The position numbers and the translations under genes are program-made. DNA of 56,435 nt from positions 1 to 56,435 of the forward strand of contig JAISHI010000028.1 of the NCBI GenBank assembly GCA_031262595.1, read 5' to 3'. The notes beneath the pieces were generated by a model, which had not been told where the DNA came from, made no database searches, and saw only the letters and a list, made by a program, of their open reading frames with translations. Origin of the DNA: Christensenellaceae bacterium (GTDB lineage Bacteria; Bacillota; Clostridia; Christensenellales; UBA1242). How positions within the stretch are numbered: position 1 is the first letter of the stretch; each line of letters begins with the position of its first letter. This document shows, piece after piece, positions 35,812 through 43,063 of the stretch.

Positions 35812-35915
35812 GTGGCAAGAGTAAAGATATAAACCCTAAATAATAGCGGAAATGCTTATATTTATTGGTTAAAACAAGTATATAGAAAGGCGACTATCAT
35901 AAAGTTAAATAAAAT

Positions 35916-35937
35916 TTGGACCTTATTTTGGACCTTA
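35916..35937 (+). repeat. Arm-type direct repeats TTGGACCTTA near attL
   Basis: Two copies, 35916-35925 and 35928-35937, 12 bp apart, about 105 bp inside attL. The same decamer occurs twice near attR in the same orientation, which is what arm-binding sites of a tyrosine integrase would look like. Confidence 0.75.
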
Positions 35938-36092
35938 TGGGTTATTTTTTGACAGTTTGCCCGTCTAAAACTGCCTATTTCTGTCTATGTCGCTTGTGGT
36001 GGAAATGTGTGGTTTTTGGGAAGCCGCCCTTAAGTTTATATATAAAATATAATAATAGAAAATTTATGATAGTTAGAATTGGAGAAGATAAA

Positions 36093-37034
36093 ATGAAGAG
36101 TAATTATGAAAATTTAGTTGAGAATCTGTTTGAGAATACAAGTAGAGAAACCTTTGAAAGGTTAAAAAATAAAATATGGAAAAAGGAGAAAATTAAAATG
36201 ACAATTTATGGTGATAAAGCCGAGATAAAGACAAGGCGAACCAACAAAATGCCGAGGGTTAGAAATATTGGCGGCGGTGAGTATGTGGTTTTGAGTAGCG
36301 GCGAGATAAAAAAATACAAGAAAAATAAGAATCGCGGCGACAATGAGTTCAATCTAAGGAAAACTAATGAGCGAATAAAGCAAGTTGCAATGACGAACAC
36401 GAAAAGCCTTAATAAAATTTTATTTATGACGCCGTCTTATAACGGAGACTATAACGATAGAAAGAATGATATAAGTAGGTTAAAGCAAGACGGCAAATAT
36501 TTAATCAAAAAGTTAAGAGAGCGATATAAAGACGAGTTTGGGCAGTTAGAGTATATGGCGGTTACAGAGCCCTATGAGAACGGCGGATACCACCAACACT
36601 ATATTTTATTTTTTAATGAATCCCCTACTAAGGTTTTTATAGATTGGAAAGAAGTCGAAGAGTTATGGGGGTATGGCAATGTTGCAATGGGACAACCAAT
36701 AAATAAAGAACAAGTATATAGATATCTCGCGCCGTATGACGCAAAGGGCGGCGACAGCGACCAAGAGAAAATGGGAAAGAAATATGGCCGCCAAATGGCA
36801 ATGCCGAGCGGAACGCGCATCGTAGATATGTCGCGTGGGCTCGAAAAGCCAAGAGAAGTTATTTTAACCTATTGGGAAGCCGAACAAGAGTTGCAGAAAG
36901 AAAAATTTGATATCGCCTCCCCCGAACAAAGCCAATGGGTAAATAAAATTAAAGACAATAATGGCGACCCTGTTATGAGTTTTATGACAATCAAAAATGA
37001 ATATGAAAAGATAATAAGGCGTCAATTTAATTGA
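36093..37034 (+). CDS. HUH-type replication initiator (Rep)
   Basis: 313 aa from the ATG at 36093 (GGAGAAGATAAA before it). A second in-frame ATG at 36198 has an even stronger AAAAGGAG, so a form lacking 35 residues may also be made. The HUH motif is HQHYILFF and the catalytic-Tyr motif is YDAKG (Y-x-x-K), with YMAVTEPYENGGYHQH before it, as in single-Tyr rolling-circle initiators. It should nick one strand at a double-strand origin to start rolling-circle replication of the excised element. Origin hairpin not located with confidence. Confidence 0.8.
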   Translation: MKSNYENLVENLFENTSRETFERLKNKIWKKEKIKMTIYGDKAEIKTRRTNKMPRVRNIGGGEYVVLSSGEIKKYKKNKNRGDNEFNLRKTNERIKQVAMTNTKSLNKILFMTPSYNGDYNDRKNDISRLKQDGKYLIKKLRERYKDEFGQLEYMAVTEPYENGGYHQHYILFFNESPTKVFIDWKEVEELWGYGNVAMGQPINKEQVYRYLAPYDAKGGDSDQEKMGKKYGRQMAMPSGTRIVDMSRGLEKPREVILTYWEAEQELQKEKFDIASPEQSQWVNKIKDNNGDPVMSFMTIKNEYEKIIRRQFN

Positions 37035-37075
37035 TCCTTGTAGAGAAAAATAAATAGAATTTATGGAGTTTAAAA

Positions 37076-37666
37076 ATGAACAAAGAAAAACAAAAAGCAA
37101 TGATAAATTTAGTTTTAGAGGACAAGATAGATACAAGATATTTACAAAGGCAATTATTTATTGGGTATGAAAAAGCCTTGTTATTGGCGAACGCAATGAT
37201 TGAGTATGGCGCGGTGAGTGCGGAAGGGTTTGTCGCAAAGAAACAAATGGAAAGGTTTATAGTGCCAATGCTAAAACTATGCGAAACCGATTTTATTTTA
37301 ATGCATTATGAAAAGAATATGACAGTTTTTCAAAGGGTGATTGACGGCGCATACAGCGGCGCGTTGCGCTTGGGGAGACAACATAAGGACGATTTTATGG
37401 AGCGTGTGCGCGAGTTTGTCGGCGATTGCGAACTTATGATATTGGCGGCGAGTGTCGCGGAAATTGTAAAGATTTTAATGCCCGATTTTGGGAGTTTAAC
37501 TATGGAGGAGTTGGCGGAGGAATTGGGTTTACCCGCCGTTGACGAGATAAGCGCGATTGTAGAGATATTTAAATATTTTCAATGCCTATGGGGTGCAACA
37601 AAATTTAACAACAGCGAGCCAATAGAGTTAAATAATCCAGTAAAAATGAGTGCCCGAAATGCTTGA
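37076..37666 (+). CDS. Protein with FtsK-gamma-like winged helix
   Basis: 196 aa. Residues about 17-52 (IDTRYLQRQLFIGYEKALLL to AVSAEGF) resemble the FtsK gamma winged-helix, which in FtsK reads KOPS DNA motifs. The rest is helical, about 140 residues, and not recognised. No ATPase motor is present, so it is not a translocase. It lies 41 bp after rep and is probably co-transcribed, so a role in reading element DNA or in replication control is plausible. Confidence 0.55.
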   Translation: MNKEKQKAMINLVLEDKIDTRYLQRQLFIGYEKALLLANAMIEYGAVSAEGFVAKKQMERFIVPMLKLCETDFILMHYEKNMTVFQRVIDGAYSGALRLGRQHKDDFMERVREFVGDCELMILAASVAEIVKILMPDFGSLTMEELAEELGLPAVDEISAIVEIFKYFQCLWGATKFNNSEPIELNNPVKMSARNA

Positions 37667-37811
37667 TTAGTGCTAATATGACCACTGCCGAGCCGAGAAT
37701 CGCCATATTCGTGAGGTCACGAAAACAGTAGCTGCGGACGAGCGAGCTTGGGATTTACTGACGTCAATAAGTCCTAAAAAGAACGGACAATAGACGAATA
37801 ATTATATGAAG
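37667..37811 (+). ncRNA. Structured non-coding region of the element, origin or RNA
   Basis: 145 bp between the FtsK-gamma-like gene and a terminator with no ORF. It contains short dyads such as CGTGAGGTCACG (37719-37730) and GACGTC. It could be a small RNA, a plasmid copy-control RNA, or the rolling-circle double-strand origin. None of these can be shown by eye. Confidence 0.3.
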
Positions 37812-37840
37812 TGGCGGTTAGAGCAATAACCGCTTTTTTA
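37812..37840 (+). terminator. Intrinsic terminator after the rep region
   Basis: GCGGTTA/TAACCGC stem with a GAGCAA loop and TTTTTTATTT tail. It abuts the stop codon of the convergent XRE gene. Confidence 0.88.
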
Positions 37841-38149
37841 TTTGACCTTTAATAAGTCAATGGCGAGTTGTTTTCTATCCGGAGTGGCGGATTTTAATAA
37901 AGTTAATAACTCCTTGTCCGTTTTATAGTCCGCGATATTATCATAAAACAGCTCTTGAAAGTTTGAATTGACAGCCTCCAAAATTTCAATCATTGTCTCG
38001 AAACTTGGGGCAAACGACTTGTCGCTTTCTAGTTTGTGGCAATAGCCTTCTGCCTTACCGATTCGCAACGACAATTTTCGAGCCGAGAGATTCGCGCGAT
38101 TTCTTAAGTAAGCAATCCTATTTACTAGTTCGTTAACATTAAATTCCAT
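37838..38149 (-). CDS. XRE-family HTH regulator of the element
   Basis: 103 aa. HTH at residues about 20-42 (LSARKLSLRIGKAEGYCHKL) followed by a helical C-terminal region. Divergent from the lipoprotein gene; the 130-bp gap holds that gene's promoter, so it is a candidate regulator of the lipoprotein. Confidence 0.8.
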   Translation of the reverse strand: MEFNVNELVNRIAYLRNRANLSARKLSLRIGKAEGYCHKLESDKSFAPSFETMIEILEAVNSNFQELFYDNIADYKTDKELLTLLKSATPDRKQLAIDLLKVK

Positions 38150-38245
38150 AATTGGAGTTTATAAAACAGCCAAATAGAAACCTGTCCCGTGATATAACCA
38201 AAATATCCACTAACAAAATAAAATATAGAGTTATACGATATATTG

Positions 38246-38274
38246 TTGATTTTTGTCGAGTGATACTCTATTAT
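38246..38274 (+). promoter_or_regulatory. Promoter of the lipoprotein gene, leaderless type
   Basis: TTGATT, 17 bp, TATTAT, 5 nt, ATG at 38280. The ORF-track start (38253) lies inside this promoter. Confidence 0.75.
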
Positions 38275-38279
38275 TAAGT

Positions 38280-39992
38280 ATGTTAAGAGTGAGAAATTTA
38301 TTTGTAGTGTCGTTTATGCTATTGGCAACATTTTTTTTGACGGCTTGCGGAACAGATAAGTCTTATTCAACCTCCTCTTGGAGTAGTAGTGAAGAGTATA
38401 TTTATGATCAAATTTCAGTAACCTCCTATCTAGATACAGCTTTAGGCTTTCAAATTAGTATTCTTGATATTAAAATTGGTATTGGTAAAGCCGTTATCGA
38501 GTATGATGCTCGTAGGCTATTTCGTGAATATAGTGACGACTGTAAAATTATGCTATACAAACTTACTGCGCCAACAGCAACGACAACGATAGCTGATATA
38601 ACTTTAGAGTATTTATACACACTCAATACCACAAAGCAAGAGGAAGAAATAACGCAATCTGGTGATTATATATTGAAATTTTTTGATAATAGCTATAGTT
38701 TGGTAGCAGAAGAAGCATTTACAATCGAGCCCGCAGAATTGGAAGACTATTTTGAAATCACTACTACGGGCTCCGAGCTCACAGTGCAATATTTTCCAGG
38801 ACTATACTCTTTTTTAGGAGGAACGTGTGCGATAGAATTAAGACCAACCAACCCTGAGAGTTCTAGTTTTCACGTAGAGCCCATACAAAGTGACGACCGC
38901 GGCGGAGGCTTTACTATTGGCGGTGCTGTTAGCAACTGCAATTTTTCAATTATTGCAAATCACGGCAGCCGCAACGCCGCTATTGTTTATGATATTCCCC
39001 TTTTCGGTGGCAACTCAAAAACAGGTGGCAATGTGGGCGGTAACACAATAGATCCTAATGCCTTATATCAAATAATAATTGCTGCCGTGATAATTTTATT
39101 AAATATACTATTTATGATTTTATCTTTACGAGCTTGGAGGAAAAAGGTAAAAACACTTTTATATACGGTGCCAAGAACAACCGAACAAATGCAATTGTTT
39201 TTAGAATCCAAATCATATGCAAAATTTGATAAGAGAACTAAAAAATACAAGGCATATATGTTGTCCTTACTCGTGGTAAGTATGGGCTTGTCCGCGGTGG
39301 GAATTATACTTGGCTTGTTGTTTGTGCCTATGGGGTTAACAATCCTTACTGTAATAAGTGGAATGATTTGTTCTTGGTTTATTTTTGCAACTTTTGTTTC
39401 AGGATCAAAAAAGTTCGTTATTGATCGTGGCGAATGTCTTATTTGCGGTGGAAATGCTGATATAACTGACGTTAAGTTTCTAAGAACTGATAAACAAACG
39501 CGAGAAGTTGCAAGAGACGCAGCTCTTAAAAAAGTTTTAGGCAATAACGAGCGCATCGTAAGCACAACGCAGCGATATGAGAAACCTAAATATGGCAACC
39601 TCCCCGCTAAACTTGTTGTGTATGACCTTATTGAAACTATAAACGAAATGTATGAAGTAAGTTATAAGTGCAACCAATGCGGCGAAATTTGGAAAGCCGA
39701 AGAGGCGCGAAACGATAGACCGCCAGAGATAACCTCGGCAGGTGAAAACAATGAGGCAAAAACGAAAAGCGAAGAAACAAAACCTATCGAAATTATTGAT
39801 AACTCTAAATATGTTTTTTGCGTGGAGTGCGGAAAGAAAAATAAATTAACCAACAGTAAATGCGACAGTTGCGGCAACGCTTTAATAAAACCAATATCGA
39901 TTAAAACAATATTTTGTGCCTATTGCGGAGCAAAGAATAATTTCGATAAGGAGGTTTGTGAAGAGTGTCATAAAGAATTATTAAAGAAGTAG
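38280..39992 (+). CDS. Lipoprotein with transmembrane segment and zinc ribbons
   Basis: 570 aa from the ATG at 38280. A lipoprotein signal ends in LTAC (Cys23). Residues about 24-250 are predicted outside the cell and rich in Thr/Ser. Hydrophobic segments lie at about 261-283 and 326-375, the latter possibly two helices. The C-terminal 190 residues contain four Cys pairs typical of zinc ribbons: CLICGG, CNQCGE, CVECGKKNKLTNSKCDSCG and CAYCGAKNNF-CEECH. It thus spans the membrane with an outside lipid-anchored part and an inside zinc-ribbon part. Function unknown; signal relay from outside to cytoplasm or an exclusion protein are possibilities. Confidence 0.6.
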   Translation: MLRVRNLFVVSFMLLATFFLTACGTDKSYSTSSWSSSEEYIYDQISVTSYLDTALGFQISILDIKIGIGKAVIEYDARRLFREYSDDCKIMLYKLTAPTATTTIADITLEYLYTLNTTKQEEEITQSGDYILKFFDNSYSLVAEEAFTIEPAELEDYFEITTTGSELTVQYFPGLYSFLGGTCAIELRPTNPESSSFHVEPIQSDDRGGGFTIGGAVSNCNFSIIANHGSRNAAIVYDIPLFGGNSKTGGNVGGNTIDPNALYQIIIAAVIILLNILFMILSLRAWRKKVKTLLYTVPRTTEQMQLFLESKSYAKFDKRTKKYKAYMLSLLVVSMGLSAVGIILGLLFVPMGLTILTVISGMICSWFIFATFVSGSKKFVIDRGECLICGGNADITDVKFLRTDKQTREVARDAALKKVLGNNERIVSTTQRYEKPKYGNLPAKLVVYDLIETINEMYEVSYKCNQCGEIWKAEEARNDRPPEITSAGENNEAKTKSEETKPIEIIDNSKYVFCVECGKKNKLTNSKCDSCGNALIKPISIKTIFCAYCGAKNNFDKEVCEECHKELLKK

Positions 39993-40059
39993 TCTAGTTT
40001 AAGTAGATAAAGGAAAAACAAAAACACGAAATTTAAAAACAATAAAAGGAAAAATAAAA

Positions 40060-40335
40060 ATGGGCGGAGACGAACAAATAAAAGATTGGGACTATAAAGA
40101 CACAGCGATAGAAATATTAAAAGGGTGGAATTTAATTGGTTATTGTGAAATGCACGGAGTAACCATAGATAATGGTTATAGAAGCAATGACCCTGAAGTA
40201 TATAAAAAAGTGGTTTATTCTTTTAAGAAAAAATACCCAAATGAAGATTTGGGGTTGTTTAAAGATAAGGTAAAAGAAGTTTTAGATGAAACTGCAGTAA
40301 GTTGCCCTGCATGCGATTCAATATTGGCAGACTAA
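40060..40335 (+). CDS. Small hypothetical protein of the element
   Basis: 91 aa, soluble, with a CPACDS pair at the C-terminus. A GGAAAAATAAAA stretch precedes the ATG. No family recognised. Possibly in one transcript with the lipoprotein 67 bp upstream. Confidence 0.45.
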   Translation: MGGDEQIKDWDYKDTAIEILKGWNLIGYCEMHGVTIDNGYRSNDPEVYKKVVYSFKKKYPNEDLGLFKDKVKEVLDETAVSCPACDSILAD

Positions 40336-40402
40336 TTTCGCTTCCCAGCTCGAAACTTTTATGATATTGTCCCGGTCCCGGAATTAAAGGAGCCGGTAGA
40401 TA

Positions 40403-40579
40403 ATGGAAAAAATATTTGAAGAAGGCGAAGAACCGAAAAGCAAGGAAAAGGAATTTGAAGAGTTGCTGATAATGCTTTTGGAGGAATTGTTTTGCAGGCA
40501 GATACACAATAGGTTAGAGTTGGCGATTCAAACCTTTGACGTCGCGGAATTAAGAAAAATCTTTTTAGAAAGCCAATAA
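40403..40579 (+). CDS. Small acidic helical protein (58 aa)
   Basis: MEKIFEEGEEP start, with AAAGGAG eight bases upstream; too short for the ORF track. A mostly helical, Glu/Leu-rich peptide with a single Cys and no membrane segment. Good Shine-Dalgarno and clean length make it a real gene candidate. The 115 bp after it (40580-40694) hold no ORF; GCC-rich dyads there are unassigned. Confidence 0.5.
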   Translation: MEKIFEEGEEPKSKEKEFEELLIMLLEELFCRQIHNRLELAIQTFDVAELRKIFLESQ

Positions 40580-40694
40580 TCGCCACCAGAAGCCACCGGA
40601 GGCACCGCCAGCCGCTAGCTGCCCTTTTCCCGAGTAAGTTATAGTGAAATGAAAGAATCGCCCAGATTGGCAACCAGAGCCCTAGAATCGATCA

Positions 40695-41057
40695 CTAGCC
40701 CTTTGGGGTGAATACTGAATAGAAGGAATCTTTGCCGCCGTTAAGTTGATAGAAAGCCGCTAAAAGATTTAGGCACAGTTTGAAGCCTGTCATATCTTTG
40801 TTCGCGCCGTTGAGATAGTTAGCAAGAACGTTTTTAGAGATATTGATTTTTTGCGAAAATGCCTTTTGCGAGAATTTAATTTTTTTATTTTTAAGTATAG
40901 AAAGTTGTGCATCATACCACCGAATAAAGTCAGTAACCTCAATTGGCGAGAAATCGTCCAAGGTTGGGGTTTTTTCATTTTTTATAGGGCGCTCAGTCGG
41001 ATCGAGATAAAAATCTTCTGCCTCCGATTCCTCAAAAAATACTTCAAATTCATACAT
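40695..41057 (-). CDS. HTH regulator of the element
   Basis: 120 aa. Residues about 60-95 (KFSQKAFSQKINISKNVLANYLNG) read as an XRE/HTH-type domain; the N-terminal 45 residues are acidic. TATAAT ends 7 nt before the ATG, and an AAATCCC/GGGATTT dyad (41079-41101) overlaps the -35 region, a plausible operator. Divergent from the xis-int operon. Confidence 0.7.
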   Translation of the reverse strand: MYEFEVFFEESEAEDFYLDPTERPIKNEKTPTLDDFSPIEVTDFIRWYDAQLSILKNKKIKFSQKAFSQKINISKNVLANYLNGANKDMTGFKLCLNLLAAFYQLNGGKDSFYSVFTPKG

Positions 41058-41193
41058 AATTTTAATTATACAATAAAATAAATCCCTTGTATATGGGATT
41101 TTTTGTCAATTTGTCCAAAAAACTCCAAAAATAGAACTTCCAAACTGACTATTAAGCTAGACGGAGGTATTGCAATGAATAGCAGCTAATTAG

Positions 41194-41222
41194 TTGACAA
41201 CAAGCAGGACTAGAGGTATTCC
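41194..41222 (+). promoter_or_regulatory. Promoter of the xis-int operon
   Basis: TTGACA, 17 bp, TATTCC, about 100 bp before the excisionase-like gene. A Shine-Dalgarno GGAAGGAG lies at 41237-41245, in front of an overlapping 42-codon ORF (41254-41382) that may be an artefact or a leader peptide. Confidence 0.6.
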
Positions 41223-41317
41223 AGGGACCTGAAATTTTGGAAGGAGAAAAAAAATGATATTAAAGAAAAATGTGCAATATTTGGGGATTAGCACGATAGG
41301 AAGTAGAGAAGAAGATT

Positions 41318-41557
41318 ATGGATACAAGTTTGGCAGCGATTTTGATAGAAAAAGAAGCAGAAAGATACGCCACAAAATATAACAAAGATTTTTTAGATAT
41401 TAAAGATTTACAAGAGCTTATGGGATTGGGTAGGGAAAATATAACAGCGTTGATACAGCGCGAGGATTTCCCCTCGATACAACAAAATAGACGGTGGATA
41501 GTTGGCATAATGGAGTTTGTAGTTTGGAGAATGCGCGAAGGAGGAATATTAAAATGA
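41318..41557 (+). CDS. Excisionase-like small DNA-binding protein
   Basis: 79 aa. LDIKDLQELMGLGRENITALIQREDFPS is the winged-helix/AlpA-like pattern of excisionases, which bend DNA next to att sites. It overlaps the integrase gene by 4 nt (ATGA), the usual xis-int coupling. Confidence 0.75.
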   Translation: MDTSLAAILIEKEAERYATKYNKDFLDIKDLQELMGLGRENITALIQREDFPSIQQNRRWIVGIMEFVVWRMREGGILK

Positions 41558-42843
41558 GAAAAAAGAGAAGACGCGAAAAAGGTATGGGCAGCATTTTCCA
41601 ACGCAAAGACGGCAGTTGGAGGGGCTATAAAACCGTTAATGGCGAAAGAATAAACGCTAGCGGCAAAACAAAGGAAGCAGTCCAAGAAAAGTTAGAAAAG
41701 AAATGCGACTTAAAGCCTTATATTGAAAAGAACGGCGACGAAACTTTTGGGAGTTTAATGCTTCAGTGGTCATTAAATAAAAAACAAAAAGAAGTTAAAT
41801 CTAGGACTTTTGAAGGGATACTCGCAGATTTTAATAATTATATAAAACCTAAATTGGGCAAATATAAACTGTTCGAAATAGATAGGGATATGGTAGAGGA
41901 AACAGTAGCGAACGCGACGAGGAAAACTGACGGAAGGCTTTTGGATAAGTCCACAAGGAAGTCATTGAAACAAGAAATAAGCCAATTTTTTGAGTATGCC
42001 GTAAGCAAGAAATTATGTAAGGACAACCCCGCCGATTTTGAGTTGGATTTGGCTGAAACGGAAGTTTTTGACCCTGAAAAAGAAACGTGTAAGGCGATTC
42101 CGAAAGAAAAAAGGGACGAATTTATAAGAATCCTTAAAGAGCACGACGTCTTATACCCAATGTGTCTTATGGGAATGTTCGGCGGTTTAAGAGTCGGCGA
42201 AATTTGTGGTTTAACTTGGAAACAAATTGATTTTGATAAAAATACTTTTGCAGTCTCTAAGGCTATCACCTATAAGGCGGATTTCGACGAGCAAGGGAAT
42301 GAAAAGAACAAGCATACAGTATTGTCAGTGCCAAAGACAACGGCAAGTATTAGGACCAATCCAATGCCAGATATTTTGGTTAATGCGCTAATAGAGCATA
42401 GAAATATACAATTAGAACGAGAAACAGCGACAGGTATAGATTTTACAAGCAAGAATCAGTTTGTATTTTGCACCAAAACAGGGACAATGCGAACTTATAG
42501 CGGAGCAAAGTCATTGCTGAAAAGATTTCTAGAAAAACATAATTTAAGAGAAGCAGGTTTTCTATGGCACAGGCTTCGCCATACATTTTCAAATATGCTT
42601 AGAGAAAATGGTGAGGACCCTTTAAGGATAACAAGGTTAATGGGGCAATCAAAGACCTCCACCAATTTAATTTATCAGGAGCTTGGAAACGGCGAAACTT
42701 GCCGAAGCGCCGTAGATATTTTTAACAAACTCACGGAAAAACACCAAGAAGCAAATAAGGCGAAGCCAATGCAAGAGTTTTTAGAAAGTTGGACCTTATT
42801 GGACCTTATGGGAAGAAACTTCGGCAAGCAAAGGCAGAAATAG
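41554..42843 (+). CDS. Tyrosine site-specific integrase
   Basis: 429 aa from the ATG at 41554 with AAGGAGG upstream. An AP2-like N-terminal domain (GSIFQRKDGSWRGYKTVNGE) fits arm-site binding, then a core-binding domain and the catalytic domain with R in GGLRVGEICGLTW, HxxR in HRLRHTF and Tyr in NLIYQEL. The usual His/Trp before the Tyr (GHS-type) reads MGQSKTST, so it is Gln here. The gene lies beside attR, and its last codons contain two of the four arm-type repeats. Confidence 0.92.
   Translation: MRKKRRREKGMGSIFQRKDGSWRGYKTVNGERINASGKTKEAVQEKLEKKCDLKPYIEKNGDETFGSLMLQWSLNKKQKEVKSRTFEGILADFNNYIKPKLGKYKLFEIDRDMVEETVANATRKTDGRLLDKSTRKSLKQEISQFFEYAVSKKLCKDNPADFELDLAETEVFDPEKETCKAIPKEKRDEFIRILKEHDVLYPMCLMGMFGGLRVGEICGLTWKQIDFDKNTFAVSKAITYKADFDEQGNEKNKHTVLSVPKTTASIRTNPMPDILVNALIEHRNIQLERETATGIDFTSKNQFVFCTKTGTMRTYSGAKSLLKRFLEKHNLREAGFLWHRLRHTFSNMLRENGEDPLRITRLMGQSKTSTNLIYQELGNGETCRSAVDIFNKLTEKHQEANKAKPMQEFLESWTLLDLMGRNFGKQRQK
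42789..42808 (+). repeat. Arm-type direct repeats TTGGACCTTA near attR
   Basis: Two abutting copies, 42789-42798 and 42799-42808, within the 3' end of the integrase gene and about 76 bp inside attR. Matched by two copies near attL. Coding for the integrase and binding it may be combined here. Confidence 0.75.
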
Positions 42844-42883
42844 ACAGTAAAATAGTCCCATAAATTGGGACTATTCCTAGGTA

Positions 42884-42936
42884 TTTTGGTAGGGCTAAGT
42901 GGACTTGAACCACTGACCCCCGCCTTATCAGAGCGG
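42884..42936. repeat. attR within tRNA-Ile
   Basis: 53 bp identical to attL, covering the 3' half of the intact tRNA. An inverted repeat (AATAGTCCC/GGGACTATT, 42851-42875) just inside may terminate the integrase transcript. Confidence 0.92.
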
Positions 42937-42963
42937 TGCTCTAACCAACTGAGCTATAACCCT
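42887..42963 (-). tRNA. tRNA-Ile (anticodon GAU)
   Basis: 77-nt cloverleaf with encoded CCA; anticodon loop CTGATAA, T arm GGTTCAAGTCC. It is the integration site of the 7.1-kb element, whose attR rebuilds its 3' half. Confidence 0.96.
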
Positions 42964-43063
42964 ATATTAGTGGAACGACTTAATCTAACATATAGTTTAG
43001 GACTTTGCAATGGGAAATTTTATTATTTAAATCATATCTTGTTTATTCTACATAAAATGAAGC

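Larger units (their letters stand above)
35759..42936. mobile_element. 7.1-kb integrated element in tRNA-Ile
   Basis: A perfect 53-bp direct repeat (35759-35811 and 42884-42936), corresponding to the 3' half of tRNA-Ile(GAU) plus the adjoining T run, bounds the element. The right copy is part of the intact tRNA; the left copy is the displaced 3' half. Inside, in order: HUH Rep, FtsK-gamma-like protein, a non-coding structured region, XRE regulator, leaderless lipoprotein, two small proteins, a second regulator, excisionase-like protein and tyrosine integrase next to attR. No capsid, packaging or conjugation genes are present, so it is a plasmid-like or mobilizable element rather than a phage. 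Confidence 0.9.

Noticed and set aside
41254-41382. 42-codon ORF with a good Shine-Dalgarno before the excisionase-like gene
   Set aside because: It overlaps the excisionase ORF in another frame and has no recognisable sequence; kept only as a possible leader peptide in the promoter entry.
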